DNA of 64,000 nt from Lentzea indica (GTDB taxonomy: Bacteria; Actinomycetota; Actinomycetes; Mycobacteriales; Pseudonocardiaceae), in contig NZ_VSRL01000001.1 of the NCBI RefSeq assembly GCF_012184385.1, positions 62,001 to 126,000 on the forward strand, in the 5' to 3' direction. Every line of letters begins with the position of its first letter. Position 1 is the first letter of the stretch. The notes under the pieces are model-generated. The model was given only the letters and a program-made list of their open reading frames with translations. It ran no database searches and was not told the DNA's origin. Shown piece after piece: positions 33,008 to 41,418 of the stretch. A program made the translations under genes and the position numbers.

Positions 33008-34738
33008 TCAGCACGGCTCCAACGCGCCATTAAGTTGAGTCAAGTCTGCAAGTTGAACGGAACCGGACTTCACGTGAACCTGCGCAGTCCAGGTCTTAAC
33101 ACAGAAGCTTGCTCCCTCATAGGAGATCCACCTCACACTGAATCTCCCTTCACCCCCTTCAATCTTCTCAACTGCAGCCTTAGCTGATGTCGTCACGTGC
33201 CCCAGGTTAATCTGTCCAACAATGGCAAGACTCTCGTCATATACCACGATACTTTCAGGCCACGAAACTCCACCCTGTGTGCACTCCAAAACCGCCGCCA
33301 CCTCATCCTTTCCATCGCCAGTGATATCCGCTACCGCAACCAGATCTCTATCGCGCTCCGGAGAGCGCACGGCAGCCAGACGAACAAATCCATACATCCC
33401 GTCAATCCCGGGAAGCTTCCCTCTAACGAGCTTTCCCTCTGGGTGCTGACACAGACTCGGAACACGAGCACCCTTTAGCTTGTCAATAGTGGCCATCCTG
33501 GAGCCGGGTGCGATTGTAGCCTCTTCGCGCCAAAGACTGACAGGGGGCGGCGCGTAAAGCATCAGGACACCATTGGCAATATCATAATGGTGCGAGCCTT
33601 CGAACAACTGAAGATTTCCGACGTTGCAGTATGTCTGCGGGTCAGGGTCTTCAACTTCACCATAACAATCGGGGATAGCCAGAACCGCACGACCATCTTT
33701 ACCTACGGGACGCACAACTGTAGCAGGGAAGTCACCCTCAGGAACCCATGTTCCCCGTTCTAGCTTCCATAACTTCGAAGTCGAGTGTACGACCTTCTTA
33801 TCATGATGATTCTGCTTGATGCCATCGCACGTCCACGAAGCAATCGTGGCATGGAGAGTTCTGCTTCCGTCCCACCATAGGTCATGTACCTCAATACCTT
33901 GAGCCTGGTTTGAAACAAATCCTGGAGGTGCCGCCACACCCCAATCAGTACGGGTCACCTCGCCGGCCGAGCTAATCAGGACGATCGGGAAATCAGATTG
34001 ACACAAACTTGGCCTATTTTGAAGCGCAACAGCGAATAATGAGTCTTCCTCACCCACGCTCATGATACCTGCAGCGGGAATATACGAATTGGACTCAAAT
34101 AGTCCAACATCCCAGCGCAGTCCACCATCGGATGAGAGAAGTTCAAGCTTCTCCTGCCCTACTTTCGCTTGCCCCGTAGTTAGAACGAGATGACGTGAGC
34201 CTGCCAAGAAAAGCCGCGCATAGTCATTGAGGATAGTGATCTTCGGCAGGCTTATCTCCTCTCCTTTACCAAGTGAACTTAGACTAAACTTGCGCGCGGT
34301 TAGGTACATCATCACGCCACTAGCCAGTATGTCGTCATTACCGACCGCCGCTATCCACTGGCAGTTTGGGCACGGGACACGCCGGGTTTCACCTGTCCGA
34401 ACATCGACCGAGATGAGCTGCTCATTTGCCCTCTTCTCACCCAAGAACCTAACACCAGCCAACAGAGCAATATGTCGACCATCGTTTGACCAGGCAACCT
34501 GATTGTTGTGCGGATCTGATCGATCAAATGGCCTTGAAACCCGTGCAACCACTTCACGCTCTCGCATCACGACAAGCTCTGTGAGGGTTGTATAGGCATA
34601 GGTAGAACTGTGGTCAGCGTTTACACTGTGCCAGCCTAACCAGTCAACTACATCCCGGATCCGCAATATAGCCATCGTGGTTGAGCCAGCGAACAAACAT
34701 ACGACTAGGGTGAGCAGAGCCAACTTCTTGGGTGACAC
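33008..34738 (-). CDS. anchored beta-propeller protein
   Basis: 576 residues. An N-terminal hydrophobic helix (KLALLTLVVCLFAGSTTMAI) anchors a large beta-rich domain. Blade-like repeats include VAWSNDGRHIALLAGV near the N-terminus and DITGDGKDEVAAVLEC near the C-terminus; the last has the FG-GAP calcium-binding pattern D-x-T-G-D-G. Several Cys pairs suggest oxidising surroundings, that is, outside the membrane. It is the last gene of a three-gene minus-strand unit with the 34749 membrane protein, 10 bases away. Function unknown. Its lower GC content hints at transfer. Confidence 0.7.
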   Translation of the reverse strand: MSPKKLALLTLVVCLFAGSTTMAILRIRDVVDWLGWHSVNADHSSTYAYTTLTELVVMREREVVARVSRPFDRSDPHNNQVAWSNDGRHIALLAGVRFLGEKRANEQLISVDVRTGETRRVPCPNCQWIAAVGNDDILASGVMMYLTARKFSLSSLGKGEEISLPKITILNDYARLFLAGSRHLVLTTGQAKVGQEKLELLSSDGGLRWDVGLFESNSYIPAAGIMSVGEEDSLFAVALQNRPSLCQSDFPIVLISSAGEVTRTDWGVAAPPGFVSNQAQGIEVHDLWWDGSRTLHATIASWTCDGIKQNHHDKKVVHSTSKLWKLERGTWVPEGDFPATVVRPVGKDGRAVLAIPDCYGEVEDPDPQTYCNVGNLQLFEGSHHYDIANGVLMLYAPPPVSLWREEATIAPGSRMATIDKLKGARVPSLCQHPEGKLVRGKLPGIDGMYGFVRLAAVRSPERDRDLVAVADITGDGKDEVAAVLECTQGGVSWPESIVVYDESLAIVGQINLGHVTTSAKAAVEKIEGGEGRFSVRWISYEGASFCVKTWTAQVHVKSGSVQLADLTQLNGALEPC

Positions 34739-34748
34739 GTGAGCACGC

Positions 34749-36263
34749 CTACCTCTCTATCGGCGTCTTCGGATCTACACTCTCCCAGGAAAGCGTCGGC
34801 CCTTGCCGATAAATCTTCTGGTATCCAGAGTAGGGAAGGCCATTTTCCTTTGCGGTAGCCATGCCAGTCACTTCAAACTTCTTACCCGACGAATCGATCT
34901 CCTGCAAGAACGATCCTTTTTCTGTTGCAACAACCAGCTTCAGCTTGAACTTGCAATGCTGCCGCTTCGTGTAAGCGCCTACAGTTAGGACTTCAGTCTC
35001 GCCTGATGCCAGCTCTATGGTCTGCCCGGCGAAGTAGTTGACGCCCGAACCCTGAAGACCATCGTTCAGCAGCGTCATCTGTTCTGGTATTGGGTTCGGG
35101 TTGTCGAGATTGAAACCAATCTTAATGGTTTCTCGACCGCCGCCCTGCGTGTACCCCATGAGAAAAGTTCCGGAGATGGGCGGCGAACATTCGGTAGCTA
35201 TCTTTATGTCCGTAATACGAACAGGCTTGGCGCTATTTCCTTGAACGGTGATGTTTGTGAAGCCCGACTCAAGGGCGGTACCGCCGTGCTTGTCGAACCA
35301 AGAGTGGAAGCCTTCGCCACCAGACGAGGGGACCTCATCACGCAGCGCAAGTACTCGGGGTGGCTCGGCTACGACATCGGAAAGCACGAACCTGTGGTCA
35401 CGAGCACTATTCCTAAAGGTTGTAATATCCTGAATCTTAATAGGCAGAGCGTCTGCTGAAGCGTCTTTCAGATCACCGCCCACACTACTACCAGAGCCAC
35501 CCTCGACAAGCTCGCTGATAAAGAGAGTTGCACCCACAGTGAGCACTGTCGCGGAAAGCAAAACTAGCGCAACCGTAGTAGGTCTCACCTGGCGACCACG
35601 CTGCTTGATCGCAACTCCACCGCCAGCTGACGGCAATTCTGAGAATGATTCGACTGGCGGTATGCCCTCCTCTGAATCCAGGTGAGCGTCGCCTGTAGAT
35701 AGCATGTTCGCCATCTCACTGATGCCATGGTCCAGCTCCCGCCGGCTTGTCCTGGTTGCCACACTAGAAATGCCATGGGAAACTGCGTGACGCCCAAAGG
35801 AATACGCCGAATCGACCAGAGCGCTGGCAAGCGATCGCCGAAGTCTTAAAACACGATCCCGAACCCTGTTATCACTTACGAACAACCCGGCAGACTTTGC
35901 AAGTCGATCAAAGAGGTAACTGTACTTCTTTTCATCTATTAGCTGCAGGTCAACGGAAGAAATTTCCGGAAAGCCGGGAGACCCATCCAGGTTGAAGAGC
36001 AGCAAGGCTGCTTCCTGAGCGCTGATCTTCTCAAAGCGCCCGTCAAGTTGCTCTATGCCGAAACGCAGAACACGTTCAAGCGTGGCTACGTCCCAACCTC
36101 CAGGCGCCAGATGGCTTGAGATCTCCCGAAGCTCCCGCAGTTCCAAGGCCCCTTGGCCGCCCAGCTTTACGAAGGCACGAGTGAGAACTCGCCGCGCCAA
36201 GCTGTCGAGCTCGATGGTGACGCGCCCAACGAGGTCATCCCTATCCACCGCATGAGTATGCAC
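34749..36263 (-). CDS. membrane protein with large cytoplasmic and outer domains
   Basis: 504 residues. About 235 cytoplasmic residues, including SLARRVLTRAFVKLGGQGAL and REISSHLAPGGWDVATLERV, are followed by one membrane helix (TVALVLLSATVLTVGATLFI, about 240-260), then an outer beta-rich domain with Gly-rich loops and two Cys residues. I do not recognise either domain. It lies between a helical-repeat-like gene and the propeller gene, suggesting a cross-membrane complex. Confidence 0.65.
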   Translation of the reverse strand: MHTHAVDRDDLVGRVTIELDSLARRVLTRAFVKLGGQGALELRELREISSHLAPGGWDVATLERVLRFGIEQLDGRFEKISAQEAALLLFNLDGSPGFPEISSVDLQLIDEKKYSYLFDRLAKSAGLFVSDNRVRDRVLRLRRSLASALVDSAYSFGRHAVSHGISSVATRTSRRELDHGISEMANMLSTGDAHLDSEEGIPPVESFSELPSAGGGVAIKQRGRQVRPTTVALVLLSATVLTVGATLFISELVEGGSGSSVGGDLKDASADALPIKIQDITTFRNSARDHRFVLSDVVAEPPRVLALRDEVPSSGGEGFHSWFDKHGGTALESGFTNITVQGNSAKPVRITDIKIATECSPPISGTFLMGYTQGGGRETIKIGFNLDNPNPIPEQMTLLNDGLQGSGVNYFAGQTIELASGETEVLTVGAYTKRQHCKFKLKLVVATEKGSFLQEIDSSGKKFEVTGMATAKENGLPYSGYQKIYRQGPTLSWESVDPKTPIER

Positions 36264-36302
36264 GCAGCAGCGGACTCAGGGCGAAGGATTCATCAGATCG
36301 TA

Positions 36303-36851
36303 CTATTCCATCCCGCCGAGCCTGCGGCGGACACTCCTGTTGGCTTCCTGCATCTTCTCCACGATAGCCACTTTCGCTGGATCATCAAAAAATTGATCTT
36401 CAATCAAGTCGTTCAATATTTCTCCGGCCACGCTTCGAACAAGCTCCTCCCTGTCTTCCAGCATACGAACGCAGGTATCGAGGATGTGTTGCCGCTTCTC
36501 GGGGTCAGCGCCGTAGTGCCAAACAAGAGGCGTTGCCATATGAAGCACGGCGGAAGACTTCGTCCACTTATTATCGGTGCCCACAAGCGTGAAGTAGACC
36601 TCTGCGGCCTTGTCGGGTAGTTGTTCGGCAAGCTGCTCAAGATCTCTACTCAGAATCAGGCCAAGCTCGCTAATTGCGGCTGCTGGCGTAGCAGTCTTTC
36701 GCTCTTCCCAGTCTGGGTCCGTCTCAGCCTCGTTGATGGCCTCTACCAGCCCTGCAATCTGTTGCGGTGATATCTTTTCGAGTCCGAATACGCCTGCGGG
36801 AAGTTCATGCCCTTGCTCCCGTTCGGGGGATGGCGGTCGTTCATGGTTCAT
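36303..36851 (-). CDS. hypothetical helical (HEAT-like) protein
   Basis: 182 residues from the ATG at 36851, with AAAGGACC 6 bases upstream. After a Pro/Glu-rich start the protein is a string of helices: KISPQQIAGLVEAINEAETD, then ISELGLILSRDLEQLAEQLP, and ERTRMLEDREELVRSVAGEI-like segments, with acidic character. The final region resembles HEAT-type repeats. It is the first gene of a unit with the membrane and propeller genes. Probably cytoplasmic. Function unknown. Confidence 0.6.
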   Translation of the reverse strand: MNHERPPSPEREQGHELPAGVFGLEKISPQQIAGLVEAINEAETDPDWEERKTATPAAAISELGLILSRDLEQLAEQLPDKAAEVYFTLVGTDNKWTKSSAVLHMATPLVWHYGADPEKRQHILDTCVRMLEDREELVRSVAGEILNDLIEDQFFDDPAKVAIVEKMQEANRSVRRRLGGME

Positions 36852-37108
36852 AGTTGGTCCTTTGTTTACAAGATCAACTATGGACTTTGGCAGAATTTTT
36901 TTCAAGCCCTTGAGAACCGGGGGTACTTAGCAACTCATCTAGAAGAGTTCAACGAGTTACCTCCCAACTTACCGCCCGACTTGCGCGTGACCAGCAAGTT
37001 CATCGCCAAGTCGAGCGGCAAGCCATATCCAGCTGCTCCTCCACTTCCTAAGTTTGGTTGCAGTCGGTAAATCCGCCGACAAGCCCAGAAGGAAGAGGAG
37101 TAGGAGCC

Positions 37109-37342
37109 ATGCCACACAACCGCCACACCAAGGAAGTTCACACCGAAGAGCGCCAGCTCATCGAAGTTCAACAAGTGCAGATGGAGAGGCTTTCTCGCGC
37201 ACTGCAAGACGAAGCACACGGCGCCGCGACGCCTTTTCTTCCCGTGGTCAATCCCAAGAAGACCCAGCGCAGCGAGCGCCGTGCTCAAGCCAGAAAGCAC
37301 AAGCCCGCCCGATATCGAAACGCCGGGACGCAGTCCTTCTAA
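37109..37342 (+). CDS. small basic helical protein
   Basis: 77 residues: HTKEVHTEERQLIEVQQVQM is an amphipathic helix, and the end (KKTQRSERRAQARKHKPARY) is strongly basic, suggesting nucleic-acid binding. AGAGGAGTAGGAG precedes the ATG. A perfect 11-bp hairpin terminator follows directly. Function unknown. Confidence 0.55.
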   Translation: MPHNRHTKEVHTEERQLIEVQQVQMERLSRALQDEAHGAATPFLPVVNPKKTQRSERRAQARKHKPARYRNAGTQSF

Positions 37343-37354
37343 CTAGGCAGTTCT

Positions 37355-37381
37355 CCGGGGCCGACCAAGCGTCGGCCCCGG
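37355..37381 (+). terminator. 11-bp GC-rich hairpin terminator
   Basis: CCGGGGCCGAC and GTCGGCCCCGG pair perfectly around CAAGC, 12 bases after the stop of the small basic gene. Confidence 0.7.
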
Positions 37382-37426
37382 ACTTCCTCAGCCCCTCGAA
37401 CCATCAAACTGAAAGGACACATCACC

Positions 37427-38230
37427 ATGTCTTCAAAGAGCAACGCCCACGCCCGCCGCATGCTCGCGGCAGCGGCCGTTATTGCTCTCGCCGCACTTGG
37501 GACCAGCTGCGCTTCCGAGTCGTCGCCCCGCGGCGAACTCGGCGCCAATCAGGAACTGCTCAAGACCTGTGACCCGGCGGCTCCGCCCGCGTCGCTCATC
37601 CAGATTGACGGCACCGGCTCCAGCGACTCGGACGCCATCACCGCCGAGCGCATGACGGCCGTCGAGGCCATCGTCCGCCGCACCGCTGTGTGTTCGGGCT
37701 ACCTGCGAGTGGTGGTTTTCAGTGTCTCGAGCGCGGCCACCATGGTGCTCTTCAACAGCGCGCTCAAGATGGACGGTGCCACGGAGAACGCGCGCCTGAA
37801 GCGAGTGCCGGACGCGGTCGCCGACGTCATGAACAAGGTGCGCTCCGCTTACGCGCCGGCAGTACAGGCATTGCCACAGTCAGGCTCCGACATCACCGCG
37901 CAGCTCCGGCTGGCGGCCGAGTGGAAGCTGCAGCTCGGCGGCAACCACCGCCTGGATCTGACAGTTCTCTCCGACGGTTTTCAGAACGTCGGGGTGGATC
38001 TCGGCGCCCGAGCTCTGAGCAAGCAGGAAGCTGAACGCCTGGCCGAACAGCCGGCCGTTCCGGAGCTTGCCGGAGCGTCCGTGGTTGTCGCGGGGCTGGG
38101 GCGTGTGGCTGAAGGTGCGCCGCCGTCCGCGGTCGTCGAAGGCCTGGTCAGCTACTACACCAAGCTGTGCCAGCGCACCGAGGCAAGCTCGTGCACGGCC
38201 GTCAGCGACTACGCCACCGCCACCCGCTGA
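37427..38230 (+). CDS. putative vWA-like lipoprotein
   Basis: 267 residues. A basic start and hydrophobic core (MLAAAAVIALAALGTSC) end in a Cys at about residue 28, so lipid attachment is likely although the lipobox LGTSC is imperfect. The following domain resembles von Willebrand A: IQIDGTGSSDSDA holds a D-x-T-x-S MIDAS-like motif, and LDLTVLSDGFQNVG is the usual central strand with SDG. This domain binds metal and protein ligands. AAAGGAC precedes the ATG. The next two genes encode a membrane protein and another vWA protein, so they probably work together. Confidence 0.7.
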   Translation: MSSKSNAHARRMLAAAAVIALAALGTSCASESSPRGELGANQELLKTCDPAAPPASLIQIDGTGSSDSDAITAERMTAVEAIVRRTAVCSGYLRVVVFSVSSAATMVLFNSALKMDGATENARLKRVPDAVADVMNKVRSAYAPAVQALPQSGSDITAQLRLAAEWKLQLGGNHRLDLTVLSDGFQNVGVDLGARALSKQEAERLAEQPAVPELAGASVVVAGLGRVAEGAPPSAVVEGLVSYYTKLCQRTEASSCTAVSDYATATR

Positions 38231-38235
38231 CGCCG

Positions 38236-39324
38236 ATGAAGCTGTCGACCACCCGCACCTCGACTCTGATGCAGTCCGTGGACGCCTGGACGGACGAGGC
38301 CGACCAGATCACGCTGCCGCGCCTCAACAACGTCGGCGCCCATACCCGGCCCACTCAGCTCGGCACCACCTACGCCGAGATCGAATACGCCGCACTCGCC
38401 GACGAACAGGAAGCGGCGTGGACGGCAAGCGGTGAGGACTCAGCACGACCACACACAAGCACCGCTGCAGCACTCGAGGCACCTGCTGTAGCAACGACCT
38501 TCGTTCTCGCCGAAGCGGGCAAGGAAGTTGTTGCCGCGCAAGCCGATCGCCAGCACGCCATGCAGGTGCTCGCCCCGTACGTGCGGCGGGAGCCTGGTGC
38601 GAAGCTCCGCTACTGGATCGCCTGGATCACGCTCGTACTCGGTGACACCGGCGGCGTGTGGTCGGCCGCGGTGGTGAACGGCGACGTCCCGATCATCGCA
38701 TTCTTCCAAGCTCTCGCCTCCGGCTTGGCTGCGGCCTGCTCGGGCTTGGTCGGTGCCGAGCTGAAGGACATGCGCATGGCCCAAGCCCGGCGTCGCGACC
38801 CTGAATCACTAAGCGAAGACGAACGGCGGTATCAGCGGTTCTTCACGATCTCCACCGACGGCACGTCGATCGTGAAGCTCATCGGCGCTCTGTCGCTTGT
38901 GGTGGTGGCGCTCGTGGCCGTGGGCATCTTCGCGCTCAGGGCCGCCATCGAGGGCAACATCTCCGGCCTGACCTTCGGCTTGCTCGCTGCGGCCACGGCG
39001 CTGGCATCAGGGTTGCTGGCGTACTCGGCGGCGGACGACGTGGCTGATCTGCTCTCCTCGATGGACAAGCGCGTCACCATCTCAGAGAAGCGCTATCTCG
39101 CGTTGGCAAACCACAAGGCGCTCACCGACAAGGCTGCGCACGAAGCTACCGCGAAGTCCATCCACACCGAGGCCCAGCTCCGCGGCGAAGCCGCCGCCAA
39201 GAGAGTCGAGTCGCTCGGGTGGCGCGTGCAGCGCAACAACCCCGGGGTGCTTGGACATGGCTTTGCACCAGGGGAATCCCACGGTGCCATCGGGTGGCGT
39301 GCGCGACGAGGCGACGCTCGATGA
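38236..39324 (+). CDS. four-helix membrane protein
   Basis: 362 residues from the ATG at 38236. About 115 cytoplasmic residues with helices (FVLAEAGKEVVAAQADRQHA), then membrane helices around AWITLVLGDTGGVWSAAVVN, IIAFFQALASGLAAACSGLV, GALSLVVVALVAVGIFALRA and LLAAATALASGLLAYSAADD, and a cytoplasmic helical C-terminus. The 38236 ATG follows the lipoprotein stop by 5 bases. It overlaps the next vWA gene by 4 bp. No transport or enzyme motif is evident. Confidence 0.65.
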   Translation: MKLSTTRTSTLMQSVDAWTDEADQITLPRLNNVGAHTRPTQLGTTYAEIEYAALADEQEAAWTASGEDSARPHTSTAAALEAPAVATTFVLAEAGKEVVAAQADRQHAMQVLAPYVRREPGAKLRYWIAWITLVLGDTGGVWSAAVVNGDVPIIAFFQALASGLAAACSGLVGAELKDMRMAQARRRDPESLSEDERRYQRFFTISTDGTSIVKLIGALSLVVVALVAVGIFALRAAIEGNISGLTFGLLAAATALASGLLAYSAADDVADLLSSMDKRVTISEKRYLALANHKALTDKAAHEATAKSIHTEAQLRGEAAAKRVESLGWRVQRNNPGVLGHGFAPGESHGAIGWRARRGDAR

Positions 39325-40025
39325 ACACCGAACAGCGACTCCACGCCTCGGCGCTCCTTGCTCCGCGCCTGCTTGGCACAGTGTCCTTGGGCAGGGAAAC
39401 TGCAGCGCATGCCACCAAAGTGGGCTACGACCTTGGCGACCCCGGCCGGCCTTCCTCGGTGCCAACCCTCCTGATCGCGGTGGCCGACGACTCGGCGTCG
39501 GTCACCGCCCCTGGAGGCACCGATCCGCTCGTCAACCGCTACGCCGAGATGGATCACGCCTTTAGGACCGTTGCCAGGCGGGGCTCGCGGCGCGAACTGG
39601 CAGCCGTGCTGCACTTCGATTCCCCCTGCGATGCCGACGTCGCCCCGCGGCCGCTCACCTTGCATACCGTGCGTGCACTCCGACAGGGGCTTCGGTTGCC
39701 AGGCAACGGCTTCGGGTCAAGCGAGCTCGGGCCAGCCTTGCGCCGAGCGGTTGTGCTCGCACAAGCGCACCCGGAACACGAAGCCACCCTGGTCGTCCTG
39801 AGCGACTTCGCATTGCTCGACTCCGACGTCGACGGCGTACTCGCCGAGTTCGCAGCGTTTCCCGGCCAGGTGCACGCAGTACTGCTCGGCAGCGATGCCA
39901 GCGAGCACCAGTTCGACGCCTCGATCACGGTCACGCCAGTTCACCGGAGCGACCCGCCAGGTTCGGTCGCCTGGGCGCTGTTCTCCAGCCTCATGACGCA
40001 CCGAGGCACGGCACAGCCTTCTTGA
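39321..40025 (+). CDS. cytosolic vWA-domain protein
   Basis: 234 residues. LLIAVADDSASVTAPGG carries the D-x-S-x-S MIDAS motif after a hydrophobic strand, and HEATLVVLSDFALLDSDV is the later strand. No signal peptide. The ATG lies in the upstream stop (ATGA). With the lipoprotein and membrane protein it forms a compact three-gene set with vWA domains on both membrane sides. Function unknown. Confidence 0.7.
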   Translation: MNTEQRLHASALLAPRLLGTVSLGRETAAHATKVGYDLGDPGRPSSVPTLLIAVADDSASVTAPGGTDPLVNRYAEMDHAFRTVARRGSRRELAAVLHFDSPCDADVAPRPLTLHTVRALRQGLRLPGNGFGSSELGPALRRAVVLAQAHPEHEATLVVLSDFALLDSDVDGVLAEFAAFPGQVHAVLLGSDASEHQFDASITVTPVHRSDPPGSVAWALFSSLMTHRGTAQPS

Positions 40026-40108
40026 TGAACGCAACGTTCAGCCACAGCAAGAGAAATCAGCAGCAGCTGCCCGCTGGAACCTCCACGGGCCGATGGAAGG
40101 AGGAAGCC

Positions 40109-40686
40109 GTGAACGAGCACATCATGCCGACCAGCTCCACACAGCAGTTCCGCACCGTTCTGGTGGATCCTCCATGGGACGTTCTCCAGGAGGAAACCGC
40201 GGCGCAAACCGGCACTACCCACTCCTGAGCTTGGAGCGCATCAAGGCGATGCCGGTGGCCGAGCTTGCCGAACCCAACAGTCACCTCTGGCTGTGGTGCA
40301 CGAACTCGACGCTTCGCGATGGCTATGACGTCGCAGCTGCATGGGGCTTCACCGTCAGGGCGCCGCTTACGTGGGTGAAGTTCCAGCTCGGACTCGGGCA
40401 CTACCTGCGCTGCGCCACGGAACACCTCCTGTTCGCCACCCGCGGCCGCGCGCCGGTGAACTTTCGCGCCCAGCCATCGTGGATCCAGGCGCCGAGGCAA
40501 GAACACTCACGCAAGCCTGATGAGCAGTACGCCGTAATCGAGCGTATTTCGGACGGCCCGTACCTTGAGATGTTCGCGCGGAGGCGCCCACCAAGCACAC
40601 ACTCGTGGGCGGTGTGGGGAAACGAGATCGACTCCGACATCACCATCCCCGGCTACCCCGTACCGAGCGATCGTCAGGTGTACTGA
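40109..40686 (+). pseudogene. MT-A70-type adenine methyltransferase gene with a frameshift
   Basis: A GTG at 40109 with GGAAGGAGG 6 bases upstream begins a frame that reaches the catalytic motif FRTVLVDPPWDVLQ, then stops at 40228. The continuation, GANRHYPLLSLERIKAMPVA through EHLLFATRGRAPV and RKPDEQYAVIERISDGPYLE to 40686, is in another frame. Adding one base near 40187-40192 (GAGG after CCAG) restores a normal MT-A70 protein of about 192 residues. MT-A70 enzymes make N6-methyladenine. So this is either inactivated, phase-variable, or a sequencing artefact. It lies at the left edge of the mobile element genes. Confidence 0.8.
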
Positions 40687-40688
40687 AG

Positions 40689-40883
40689 ATGAATGATAAG
40701 AAGTCACCGTTCACCGATCCTATCGGATACGTCCTCCGCCCCCTCCTTATCCTTTGCGCTGCAAGCGTGGTTCTGAAAATCACGGCCACCTACCTGCATA
40801 GCTACGCACCTTGGATCGGGCTCGCCGTGGCACTCTGGCTAGTGATCGCCGCAGTCCGTTGGACCTGGTCACGCAGGAAGTAG
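40689..40883 (+). CDS. small membrane protein
   Basis: 64 residues with two membrane helices (RPLLILCAASVVLKITATYL and APWIGLAVALWLVIAAVRW) and a basic C-terminus WSRRK. It follows the methyltransferase relic by 2 bases, so it was probably translated with it. Small bitopic proteins of this kind are frequent in actinobacterial conjugative elements. Function unknown. Confidence 0.6.
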   Translation: MNDKKSPFTDPIGYVLRPLLILCAASVVLKITATYLHSYAPWIGLAVALWLVIAAVRWTWSRRK

Positions 40884-41226
40884 GCGTGACATGGCCGTAC
40901 ATGAACCGCGTTTGGCTGCACCGCTTCCAGATGTCAGAGACCACCGATCGGTGTTGTCGAATACGCAAACTGTGTTCAAATCAGATAATTTCTAGCAGAT
41001 AATGAAACAGGACTGCGGGGCGCCACATGCGGCAACTCGTAGAGGAAAGTCTTGGCGGACACCTCCACGACGCACACGGCGGCGCAGAGCCCACGTCCAT
41101 ATCAGAACCCTCGAAAACGAGGATTACATTCCATTTACACACAGACTGCGCAGCTCCGTCAAGCGCAGAGCGTGTTGCTGGCGTGTGCTCCCACCTCGTT
41201 TCGAGCTATCGAAAGGAGGCAAAGTC
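40884..41226. other. upstream region of the mobilization operon
   Basis: No gene is supported. The AT-rich patch near 40970-41005 carries CAGATAAT twice and probably contains the promoter for the following operon. Near the right end, AAAGGAGG (41212-41219) is the ribosome site of the next gene. Confidence 0.45.
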
Positions 41227-41418
41227 ATGTCCGGGTCAGCCGAAGAACCCAATGTAGTAATTACAGCAAGTCCTCATGTGCAGCCGGCCGTTCTCACGCT
41301 GGCCCGCGCATGCATCGCCCTCGCCCGCCTGCAGCTGGCGGAGGAGAAGGTGTCCAAGAGCGCCACGCCGCGCCGCGGCCCTGATGGCGCTTCCGCCGAG
41401 GAGCCCAGCCATGAGTGA
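41227..41418 (+). CDS. small helical protein preceding the coupling ATPase gene
   Basis: 63 residues: LTLARACIALARLQLAEEKV is an amphipathic helix; both ends are low complexity. AAAGGAGG precedes the ATG by 7 bases, and the gene overlaps the ATPase start by 8 bp, so it is a true coupled gene although it has no recognisable family. Perhaps an accessory relaxosome or T4SS peptide. Confidence 0.6.
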   Translation: MSGSAEEPNVVITASPHVQPAVLTLARACIALARLQLAEEKVSKSATPRRGPDGASAEEPSHE

